Positions 1-5,710 of a DNA stretch of 5,865 nt are shown here, one piece after another (positions within the stretch are counted from its first letter, which is position 1; each line of letters opens with the position of its first letter). The notes below the pieces were generated by a model. That model did not search any database, was not told the DNA's origin, and saw only the letters and a program-made list of their open reading frames with translations. The translations under genes and the position numbers were made by a program. Source of the DNA: Planctomycetota bacterium (GTDB taxonomy: Bacteria; Planctomycetota; Brocadiia; Brocadiales; Bathyanammoxibiaceae); contig JAUXLO010000122.1 of NCBI GenBank assembly GCA_030623665.1, forward strand, positions 1-5,865. Direction: 5' to 3'.

Positions 1-15
1 ATCAGTAGGCAACCT

Positions 16-23
16 AGGAGGAG
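16..23 (+). promoter_or_regulatory. Strong ribosome binding site setting a TTG start
   Basis: AGGAGGAG lies 5 nt before a TTG at 29 (7 nt if the core is taken as AGGAGG), which is near-ideal spacing. The reading frame is open to the left edge of the window, so this site is the main reason to place the start at TTG 29 rather than further upstream. Confidence 0.8.
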
Positions 24-28
24 AACTA

Positions 29-421
29 TTGGACCCTGTAGCTAGGAATTTTGTCGCTGCCAGCGTTATATATCTCTTCATAGCAGTTTCTTTGGGATTT
101 ATGATGGTACTTTTTGGACTTGAGGACAATGCGCAGCTCAGGTTTGCGCACTCGCACCTGAACCTTCTCGGATGGGTGTCAATGATGATATACGGTGTTG
201 GCTATCACATCCTGCCCCGATTCAGTGGAAACCCTGTAGCTTATCCACAATTCATGGTATACCATTTCTGGCTTGCCAATATTGGCCTATTGGGGCTCGT
301 CAGCCTTTGGGGCTACTCACCTCTTTTGACAGGCATCTTTGCACTTTTTTCGGTACTTGGCACCGGTCTTTTCGTGTTAAACATCCTTGCCAGCATAAGG
401 CCCGCCCCGCAAACAGATTGA
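29..421 (+). CDS. Small four-helix membrane protein related to haem-copper oxidase subunit I (CcoN/NorB-like)
   Basis: A 130-residue integral membrane protein with four predicted helices at about residues 9-31, 43-64, 75-95 and 98-123. The end of the first loop and helix II carry AHSHLNLLGW (H41, H43), followed by GYHILPRFSG (H60). This resembles the helix II haem-ligand region of cbb3-type oxidase and NO reductase subunit I, and H79 sits in helix III. Full-length subunit I has about 12 helices, so this is far too short to be a complete oxidase and has no visible CuB site. It belongs to the short 'cbb3 oxidase subunit I-like' proteins, whose role is not established. Haem b binding and membrane electron transfer are inference. 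The TTG start is chosen because of the strong ribosome site at 16-23. The gene ends 26 nt before the DUF1858 gene, so the two are probably co-transcribed. Confidence 0.75.
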   Translation: MDPVARNFVAASVIYLFIAVSLGFMMVLFGLEDNAQLRFAHSHLNLLGWVSMMIYGVGYHILPRFSGNPVAYPQFMVYHFWLANIGLLGLVSLWGYSPLLTGIFALFSVLGTGLFVLNILASIRPAPQTD

Positions 422-447
422 CCGGCATTAAAAGGAGCAATTACAAT

Positions 448-672
448 ATGAGCAAACCCGCAATTACGAAGAAGTCGAGCCTGGGAGAGGTCATATCGGA
501 CTACCCAGAGACCGAAGAAGTCTTTAAGAAGTACTTCGGTTCCGGCTGCTTCACATGCCCCGGCTCTAAGATGGAAGACATTGCCTTCGGGGCCATGATG
601 CACAATATGGACCCGGAAGTAATCGTAAAAGAGCTCAACGACGCAATCGAAAAGGCTGCAAAGAAGGCGTAG
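448..672 (+). CDS. DUF1858-type CxxC protein
   Basis: A 74-residue cytoplasmic protein. The order of motifs is that of DUF1858: a short helix SLGEVISDYPETEEVFKKY (residues 11-29), then GSGCFTCPG with C34 and C37, then a helical tail ending in KELNDAIEKA. This small fold resembles the N-terminal domain of ScdA/YtfE-type iron-sulfur repair proteins and is also found attached to redox enzymes. The two cysteines could bind a metal or cycle as a disulfide; this is inference. The ATG at 448 is preceded by AAAGGAG (431-437) at good spacing. The frame is open upstream to 172, but that stretch overlaps the previous gene, so the longer form is rejected. Its neighbours suggest a redox or Fe-S role. Confidence 0.85.
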   Translation: MSKPAITKKSSLGEVISDYPETEEVFKKYFGSGCFTCPGSKMEDIAFGAMMHNMDPEVIVKELNDAIEKAAKKA

Positions 673-735
673 CTTCGCAAAGTCGCGTTCAGTATAAGTT
701 AGACTAATTTCCTGCTAATGAACGGCATTTTTCAG

Positions 736-741
736 AAGGAG
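736..741 (+). promoter_or_regulatory. Ribosome binding site deciding the NifU-like start
   Basis: AAGGAG ends 10 nt before the ATG at 752 but only 1 nt before an in-frame TTG at 743. Translation from 743 would be blocked by this spacing, so the ATG at 752 is preferred, although 10 nt is slightly long. Confidence 0.65.
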
Positions 742-751
742 ATTGTTTCCC

Positions 752-976
752 ATGATTGACAACGAAAAGGTAAAAAAGGTTCTTGAAGAGATAAGACCTG
801 CGCTACAGGCAGATGGCGGTGACATAGATTTTATTGGCGTAGAGAACAATGTAGTGAAGGTAAAGCTGATGGGTGCCTGTGGAACCTGTCCAAGTTCATT
901 AGTAACGCTCAAGATGGGTGTAGAGGCCAGACTAAAAGAGGAGATACCAGAGATAGAGTGTGTAGAGGCCGTCTAA
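752..976 (+). CDS. NifU C-terminal domain-like Fe-S scaffold protein
   Basis: A 74-residue protein that is essentially one NifU C-terminal (Nfu-type) domain. The conserved core is visible: EEIRPALQADGGDIDF (residues 12-27), then KLMGACGTCPSS with C43 and C46, then a helix MGVEARLKEEIPEIE. In this family the two CxxC cysteines of a dimer hold a [4Fe-4S] cluster that is passed to target enzymes. No NifU N-terminal IscU-like domain or A-type domain is present, so this is the stand-alone form. The start was set at ATG 752 by ribosome-site spacing. It sits 79 nt after the DUF1858 gene, a gap large enough for its own promoter, although I see no good -35/-10 pair. A desulfurase lies downstream (2853-4022) but not in the same tight gene group. 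Confidence 0.93.
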   Translation: MIDNEKVKKVLEEIRPALQADGGDIDFIGVENNVVKVKLMGACGTCPSSLVTLKMGVEARLKEEIPEIECVEAV

Positions 977-1017
977 AGGCCCTGTGCTGAAACACGGGTG
1001 AAAGGAGCGAAAGGCGC

Positions 1018-1695
1018 ATGAGTTTAGTTTTAGGACCTATCCATCACTGGATGCACAAGAAGATCAAGGTCTCTGAGGCCAGGGAGAAGGCCATTGTTCA
1101 GGGACTCAGGGACAAGTTTGGACAGGATGCCGAAGACCTGCTTGCGGAGGTCTACAAAAAGTACCCTGAACCGCAAAATGACGGCAAACCCCTGGAAGAG
1201 ATCCTGGCAGACCAGCCCATCCATGCCGGAATACAAGGCCTGATAGATGATGTGGAGACCAGAGAGGCTGCCATTATCACCGCCTTTTATAACAAATTGG
1301 GTGACGAGGCCAAGGATGTGGCGTCTCAGGCTGCGCACCAGCACGGTCAAAGCTGTGGCCAGCAGGCCGTAAAGGAAAAGGGTCTGGGCCCTGATGACCA
1401 GACGCCTGGAAAGGCATTTGAACTTCTGCTCGACAATTACTGCGACGGGATGCCGTGCGACAGAGGCGCCCAGGTCCTGGATGAGACAGAGAAGAACATA
1501 GTTTGGGATCACACTATCTGCATCCATGGCAAGTATTGGGAGGCCGTTAACGCACCCTCCAAGGCTATGTGCGACATCCTGATAGCTTGGATAGCAGGCT
1601 TCGGAAAGGGCATAAATTCTTCTATCACACATACAAGGAAAAAGTGTATCGCCCACGGTGACAAGACCTGCGAGAGCTGTTACGAAACAGGCTAA
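1018..1695 (+). CDS. V4R / L-2-amino-thiazoline-4-carboxylate hydrolase-like protein
   Basis: A 225-residue soluble protein with no signal peptide or membrane segment. The C-terminal half has the pattern I associate with the aminothiazoline-carboxylate (ATC) hydrolase-like and V4R families: C185 followed by D186, the IAGFGKGI stretch, the THTRKKC segment, and the ending HGDKTCESC (C218, C221). It is cysteine-rich (C113, C142, C147, C168, C185, C210, C218, C221) with several histidines, consistent with a metal site or a catalytic cysteine. The N-terminal half contains two similar helical segments (residues about 18-45 and 78-105; see findings). Characterised ATC hydrolases open the thiazoline ring to N-carbamoyl-cysteine, but most members of the wider family are untested, so the substrate is unknown. 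AAAGGAG at 1001-1007 supports the ATG at 1018. Confidence 0.6.
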   Translation: MSLVLGPIHHWMHKKIKVSEAREKAIVQGLRDKFGQDAEDLLAEVYKKYPEPQNDGKPLEEILADQPIHAGIQGLIDDVETREAAIITAFYNKLGDEAKDVASQAAHQHGQSCGQQAVKEKGLGPDDQTPGKAFELLLDNYCDGMPCDRGAQVLDETEKNIVWDHTICIHGKYWEAVNAPSKAMCDILIAWIAGFGKGINSSITHTRKKCIAHGDKTCESCYETG

Positions 1696-1718
1696 GGGCT
1701 TTTAGATTGGCCCTTAGC
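1691..1718 (+). terminator. Stem-loop over the stop codon, possible weak terminator
   Basis: GCTAAGGGC (1691-1699) and GCCCTTAGC (1710-1718) form a perfect 9-bp stem with a 10-nt loop. The TAA stop at 1693-1695 lies in the left arm. Only three T's follow the stem, so this is a poor classical Rho-independent terminator. It could still mark the 3' end of the upstream transcript or protect it from exonucleases. Confidence 0.45.
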
Positions 1719-1776
1719 TTTCCTCCCGAAGATGAAGCCTCCCCTATCTAATCAACCCACCGCCTGAATATGGAAT

Positions 1777-2844
1777 ATGGAAGAAGAACTTTATAATAAA
1801 TATTCACGTCAGATTTTCTTCCAGCCTATAGGCATAGAGGGCCAGAAAAGGCTTTCCAGGGGCTACGCATTGGTAATTGGTTGCGGCGCCACGGGGAGCG
1901 CGTCGGCCGGTATGCTGGCCAGGGCCGGGGTCGGCCGGCTCAGGATCGTTGACCGGGATTTTCTCGAGGAAACAAACCTGCAGAGACATTCCCTCTTCAA
2001 CGAAGAGGACCTAAAAACCGGCCTGCCAAAGGCAACGCTGGCAGAAAAGAATCTGGGCAGGATAAACTCCGCCATAAAGGTAGAGGGGATAGTTGCAGAC
2101 GTAAATTCTTCCAACATAGAGGCCCTGGCCGCAGGTGCCGACGTCATCCTTGACGGCACCGACAACTTTGAGACGAGGTTCCTTATAAACGATTACGCCG
2201 TCAAGACACGCACACCGTGGGTCTACGGCGCATGCATCGGAAGTCAGGGAATGCTCATGAACATCGTACCGGGAGAAACGCCCTGCCTGAGATGTCTCCT
2301 GGAGACCAGTCCCCCCGCCGGCACTATCCCTACCTGCGAGACCGCAGGTATCCTGGGCCCGACTGCACAACTCATAGGCTCTATCCAGGCCACCGAGGCC
2401 ATCAAAATACTCACAGGATGCAGTGAGTCCCTGATAAAGGACCTGGTGAGGGTAGATACCTGGACGTGGACGCTGCAGAGGCTTGACCTCTCAAACGCAA
2501 GGCCAGACAAATGCCCCGTCTGCAGGCTGGGCAGATATGACGCCCTTCACGCAAGGTCAGGTGTAATGACTACCACCCTCTGCGGGCGTAATGCCGTACA
2601 GATCGTTCCCCCAAATGGCTCAAAGATCGAGCTGAAGGAACTGGCGTCACAGTTAAATAAATTAAGTGGGCCAAGTGGGCCGAGTGAGCTAAGTGACGTC
2701 ACCTGCAACCCATACCTGCTACGATTCAAATTAAGACGCAAGGGTATAGATATTACCGTATTCCCTGACGGCAGGGCAATCATCCAGGGCACGAAAGAAC
2801 CCTCGCTGGCAAAAGACCTTTATTCTAAATACATCGGTATGTAA
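1777..2844 (+). CDS. HesA/MoeB/ThiF family E1-like adenylyltransferase
   Basis: A 355-residue soluble enzyme. Proteins of this family adenylate the C-terminal glycine of a ubiquitin-like sulfur carrier (ThiS, MoaD or similar) so that sulfur can be added. Visible features are the nucleotide loop GCGATGS (35-41), the acidic IVDRD (57-61), the NLQR arginine (R70), K85, and D130 with its following helix (DGTDNFETRFLIND). A zinc site is formed by CLRC (C170, C173) and CPVC (C246, C249), and the crossover cysteine C187 lies in TCETAGILGP. Residues 1-250 cover the whole MoeB/ThiF core. The remaining ~100 residues are not rhodanese; they carry LCGRNAVQI (268-276) and FPDGRAIIQGT (329-339), seen in Bacillus-type ThiF proteins. 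An in-frame stop at 1765 makes ATG 1777 the first usable start, but its ribosome site is weak. The cysteine desulfurase starts 8 nt after its stop. ThiF and MoeB cannot be separated from sequence alone. Confidence 0.93.
   Translation: MEEELYNKYSRQIFFQPIGIEGQKRLSRGYALVIGCGATGSASAGMLARAGVGRLRIVDRDFLEETNLQRHSLFNEEDLKTGLPKATLAEKNLGRINSAIKVEGIVADVNSSNIEALAAGADVILDGTDNFETRFLINDYAVKTRTPWVYGACIGSQGMLMNIVPGETPCLRCLLETSPPAGTIPTCETAGILGPTAQLIGSIQATEAIKILTGCSESLIKDLVRVDTWTWTLQRLDLSNARPDKCPVCRLGRYDALHARSGVMTTTLCGRNAVQIVPPNGSKIELKELASQLNKLSGPSGPSELSDVTCNPYLLRFKLRRKGIDITVFPDGRAIIQGTKEPSLAKDLYSKYIGM
2664..2699 (+). repeat. Four-copy 9-bp in-frame tandem repeat
   Basis: Copies begin at 2664, 2673, 2682 and 2691. 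The first two are identical (AAGTGGGCC); the third and fourth are degenerate (GAGTGAGCT, AAGTGACGT). The unit is three codons, so copy changes keep the frame. It encodes SGPSGPSELSDV (residues 297-308), a likely flexible loop in the C-terminal domain of the E1-like enzyme. Confidence 0.75.
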
Positions 2845-2852
2845 AAGGACAC

Positions 2853-4022
2853 ATGATATACCTCGACAATGCAGCCACGAGCTTTCCGAAACCGCCGCAG
2901 GTATACCGGGCGATGGATGAATTCTTCCGGCACAGGGCTGCAAACCCCGGCAGGGCAGGCTACAGGCTCTCCACGGAGGCGGAGCGGGAGGTGGAAGGGA
3001 CACGAAAAATCCTCGCGGACCTGTTTGGTGCAAGTGAACCGGAAAGGATGATATTCACGCTGAACGCGACCGATGCCATCAACATGGCCCTAAAGGGACT
3101 GCTCAGGGAGGGCGACCACGTCGTCACCAGCGACCTGGAACACAACTCTGTTACAAGGCCCCTCCGGGGACTGGAAAAAAGAGGGGCAATCTCGGTAACC
3201 AGGGTTAATGCCTCACAAGAAGGCATCCTCGACCCGCAAGCCGTCAAACAGGCCGTAGGTCCGCAAACAAGGCTCATCGTCATAACCCATGCATCCAACG
3301 TCCTCGGCACTATCCAGCCCATAAAAGAGATAGGCCGGCTGGCGAGGGAGAAGGGGCTAGTATTCATGGTAGACGCCGCCCAGTCTGCAGGCGTCTGGCC
3401 CATCAGTGTAGAAGACGACCTCATAGACCTGCTGGCCTTTACGGGGCATAAAGGACTCTTCGGCCCGCCCGGTACCGGCGGCCTCTACGTGGGAAAGAGG
3501 GCGGAAATCCTGCCCTGGAGGGAGGGTGGAACCGGCACAGATTCCGAATCTCCCATACATCCAGAAGAAATGCCCTTCAGGCTTGAGGGCGGAACACCGA
3601 ACTTCCTGGGCATCACGGGCCTAAAAACGGGTGCGGAATTTATCTCAAAAACAGGCATGGACAACATAAGACATCACGGACGGCAGCTCCTTATGGCAAT
3701 CCTTAACGGTATTAAGGGAGATGACAGGTTCATCCTATACGGACCCTCTGAACCAAGCGATACCAAGGACAGGCTGCCCATCGTATCACTAAACATAAAG
3801 GGACTTGAACCGTCCGTGGCCGGCGGCATCCTGGACGAGACCTACGGCATCGCCGCACGCTCCGGGCTCCACTGCGCACCTCTTACACACCAGTGTATAG
3901 GGTCATTCCCGCAGGGGACCTTACGGATAAGCCCGGGATATTTCAACACGGAGGACGATATTTCTCAATTAACCTCCGCCCTGAAAGAGATAGCGAGCTC
4001 AGTCAATGCAGCCGCCAAGTAA
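2853..4022 (+). CDS. Class V aminotransferase-fold cysteine desulfurase
   Basis: A 389-residue PLP enzyme, full length for this family, that would remove sulfur from L-cysteine as an enzyme-bound persulfide, giving alanine. Landmarks are the N-terminal YLDNAATSFPKP, NATDAINMAL at the cofactor phosphate site (71-80), H97 in LEHNS, D174 in VDAAQS for the pyridine nitrogen, and the Schiff-base lysine K200 in TGHKG. The catalytic C341 lies in ARSGLHCAP, and substrate-carboxylate R358 in GTLRISPGYFNTEDD. The ending and the SGLHCAP cysteine loop fit the TIGR01977 (EGC4277) desulfurase group better than classical IscS. It follows the E1-like gene by 8 nt, with AAGGA (2845-2849) only 3 nt from the ATG, so translational coupling is likely. 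The pairing suggests it feeds sulfur to the carrier activated by its neighbour. The Nfu-type gene upstream makes an Fe-S role a second possibility. Confidence 0.94.
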   Translation: MIYLDNAATSFPKPPQVYRAMDEFFRHRAANPGRAGYRLSTEAEREVEGTRKILADLFGASEPERMIFTLNATDAINMALKGLLREGDHVVTSDLEHNSVTRPLRGLEKRGAISVTRVNASQEGILDPQAVKQAVGPQTRLIVITHASNVLGTIQPIKEIGRLAREKGLVFMVDAAQSAGVWPISVEDDLIDLLAFTGHKGLFGPPGTGGLYVGKRAEILPWREGGTGTDSESPIHPEEMPFRLEGGTPNFLGITGLKTGAEFISKTGMDNIRHHGRQLLMAILNGIKGDDRFILYGPSEPSDTKDRLPIVSLNIKGLEPSVAGGILDETYGIAARSGLHCAPLTHQCIGSFPQGTLRISPGYFNTEDDISQLTSALKEIASSVNAAAK

Positions 4023-4026
4023 GGGC

Positions 4027-4051
4027 GGGTTGCGAGATAACCCCACTTATC
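4027..4051 (+). promoter_or_regulatory. Two overlapping small hairpins before hutH
   Basis: In the 33-nt gap before hutH, GGGTT (4027-4031) can pair with AACCC (4039-4043), and GATAA (4036-4040) can pair with TTATC (4047-4051). The pairings share bases 4039-4040 and so exclude each other. Both stems are only 5 bp. The hutH start has no clear ribosome site, which makes local structure potentially relevant, but this may be chance. Confidence 0.25.
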
Positions 4052-4055
4052 AAGA

Positions 4056-5585
4056 ATGAAAGAGATCAAGCTAGACGGCAGCAATCTGACCATCGCAGAA
4101 CTGGCGGCCATCGCCAGATGCGGACTGAAGGTCTCACTGGCGCCACCCGTGACAGAAAGAATTGAGAAGGCAAGAAAGGTGGTTGAGGATGCCGTCAAAA
4201 ACAAAAAGACCGTCTACGGCGTCACCACCGGGTTCGGTGCCCTGGCCGGCGTCATCCTGTCCAAGGACCAGACCAAGGATTTGCAGCGAAACATACTGCT
4301 CAGCCACTCGGCCGGTGTGGGACAGCCGTTCAACGAAGAGACGACGCGCGCCATTATGGCATTAAGGGTAAACACCCTTGCCAAGGGTTTTAGCGGTATA
4401 CGGCTCAGTGCACTCAAAACACTCATAGAGATGGTCAACAAGGGTGTTTTGCCGATTATCCCCGAGAAGGGCTCCGTAGGCGCAAGCGGCGACCTGGCTC
4501 CATTGGCGCATATGGGGCTTGTGATGATTGGGGAGGGCGAGGCCATTTATAACAACACACGCATGGCTGGCGGTGGGGCCATGAAGAAGGCTGGTATACC
4601 AATCCTGCAGCTTGAAGAGGGCGAGGGACTTGCGCTTATAAACGGCACGCAGGTAATGACCGCCATAGGCGCCCTGGCTATCCACGACTCTACCAATCTA
4701 ATTAAGGCCGCCGATATAGCGGCCGGTATGACACTCGAGGTGCTCCTGGGCTCAAACGTAGAGCTAAACCAGAAGATACATGACACGAGGCCCCACCCAG
4801 GGCAGTCCCTATGCGCCGAAAACCTCAGGAAGATAATATCCGGCAGTGCCACCACAACCTCTCACAAGGATTTCAGCAGGGTCCAGGACGCCTACACCAT
4901 AAGGTGCAGCCCACAGGTCCATGGGGCCTCCAGAGACGCCCTCGGCTACGCACGAAGGGTAATAGAGACGGAGATAAACTCGGCGACAGACAACCCGATG
5001 GTGTTCTATGAGACGGGCGAGATACTTAACGGTGGTAACTTCCACGGCCAACCTGTCGGTCTGGCCATGGACTTTCTGACTATCGGCCTCTCTGAATTCG
5101 CCAATATATCAGAGCGCAGGATAGAGAGACTGGTGAACCCGCAGCTAAGCGGGCTGCCCGCCTTTCTCACCAGGAACCCCGGCCTTAATTCGGGCCTCAT
5201 GCTGGCACAGTATACGGCCGCGGCACTGGTGTCAGAAAATAAGATCCTGTCACACCCCGCCACCGTGGACTCCATCCCTACGTCCGCCAACAAGGAAGAT
5301 CACGTCAGCATGGGCACCATAGCCGCCAGGAAGTGCCGGGACGTCTTGAAAAATGTGGAGTATGTCACAGCCATCGAACTCCTCTGTGCGGCCCAGGCCC
5401 TTGACCTGTTCACCAACCTGAGGCCGGGCGGCGGCACACTCGCCACATATAACCTAATCAGGGAACATATCTCACATATGGAGGTGGACAGGGTGCTGTC
5501 CAGGGATATAGACGCCCTTTATGACCTGGTCCACAGCGGCCGACTCGTAGAGGCCGTGGAGAAAAAGATAGGTAGATTAAAGTAA
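4056..5585 (+). CDS. hutH: Histidine ammonia-lyase
   Basis: A 509-residue cytoplasmic enzyme of normal family length that deaminates L-histidine to trans-urocanate and ammonia, the first step of histidine degradation. The MIO cofactor triad Ala-Ser-Gly is at 143-145 within GSVGASGDLAPLAH. Other active-site positions seen are Y54 (YGVTTGFG), H84 (LLSHSAG), N196 (INGTQ), Q277, Y280 and R283 (QDAYTIRC.PQVHG), F329 (GGNFHGQP) and E414 (ANKEDHVSMG). H84 and E414 fit histidine ammonia-lyase rather than phenylalanine ammonia-lyase. A tyrosine-specific lyase or aminomutase cannot be fully excluded. The ATG at 4056 is kept because the family's N-terminus aligns there, although upstream there is only a weak AAGA. 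It lies 33 nt after the desulfurase and is probably co-transcribed. No hutU, hutI or hutG is adjacent within the window. Confidence 0.95.
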   Translation: MKEIKLDGSNLTIAELAAIARCGLKVSLAPPVTERIEKARKVVEDAVKNKKTVYGVTTGFGALAGVILSKDQTKDLQRNILLSHSAGVGQPFNEETTRAIMALRVNTLAKGFSGIRLSALKTLIEMVNKGVLPIIPEKGSVGASGDLAPLAHMGLVMIGEGEAIYNNTRMAGGGAMKKAGIPILQLEEGEGLALINGTQVMTAIGALAIHDSTNLIKAADIAAGMTLEVLLGSNVELNQKIHDTRPHPGQSLCAENLRKIISGSATTTSHKDFSRVQDAYTIRCSPQVHGASRDALGYARRVIETEINSATDNPMVFYETGEILNGGNFHGQPVGLAMDFLTIGLSEFANISERRIERLVNPQLSGLPAFLTRNPGLNSGLMLAQYTAAALVSENKILSHPATVDSIPTSANKEDHVSMGTIAARKCRDVLKNVEYVTAIELLCAAQALDLFTNLRPGGGTLATYNLIREHISHMEVDRVLSRDIDALYDLVHSGRLVEAVEKKIGRLK

Positions 5586-5710
5586 ATTCAATAAAGAGGA
5601 CTAAAGACGCAAGGTAAAATGTAGTACAATATGGAGCGAAACACTACTTCTTCAGGGATCTCGAAATAATAAACTGCCAAGAAGCTGTTTATTTAACTTA
5701 AGATCTTATC
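5586..5710. other. AT-rich intergenic spacer, likely promoter region
   Basis: A 125-nt gap, the longest in the window. The line 5581-5640 has about 33% GC by count, well below the genes before it. A TACAAT hexamer at 5625-5630 resembles a -10 box, but no matching -35 box is seen at 16-18 nt. AATAAAC (5668-5674) and GTTTATT (5687-5693) form a 7-bp inverted repeat with a 12-nt loop. No T-rich terminator tail follows hutH. A promoter for the next gene is inferred only from the gap and the composition. Confidence 0.35.
5699..5708. repeat. 10-bp perfect palindrome before the last gene
   Basis: TAAGATCTTA is its own reverse complement and ends 2 nt before the ATG at 5711. It occupies the place where a ribosome site would be expected. 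It could be an operator half or simply chance in AT-rich DNA. Confidence 0.4.

Noticed and set aside
172..672. A longer 166-codon open frame ending with the DUF1858 gene
   Set aside because: Its first 92 codons overlap the membrane protein gene in another frame and look non-natural. The DUF1858 domain starts just after ATG 448, which has a good ribosome site.
693..707. TATAAG box and TTAGACTAA near-palindrome before the Nfu-type gene, as a promoter or operator
   Set aside because: No matching -35 element at the right distance, and the 9-bp palindrome is short enough to occur by chance.
743..751. TTG start adding three residues to the Nfu-type protein
   Set aside because: The ribosome site ends only 1 nt before this TTG, too close for initiation, while ATG 752 is well placed.
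980..998. Small hairpin CCC-T-GTG with CAC-GGG after the Nfu-type gene
   Set aside because: Only six base pairs with a bulge and no T-run, so neither a terminator nor a clear regulatory element can be supported.
1030..1656. A 208-codon open frame on the minus strand opposite the 225-residue gene
   Set aside because: It mirrors a gene with a good ribosome site and recognisable family motifs, has no recognisable domain itself, and its composition is that expected of an antisense shadow.
1777..4022. Reading the E1-desulfurase pair as a toxin or antiphage (CBASS- or Bil-like) ubiquitin-like system
   Set aside because: No cyclase, effector, E2-like, JAB protease or ubiquitin-like gene is in the window, and the E1 keeps the zinc cysteines and layout of the ordinary MoeB/ThiF type.
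5602..5630. A sigma-70 promoter using TACAAT at 5625-5630
   Set aside because: The hexamers 16-18 nt upstream do not resemble TTGACA and there is no TGn extension, so it is noted only as part of the spacer.
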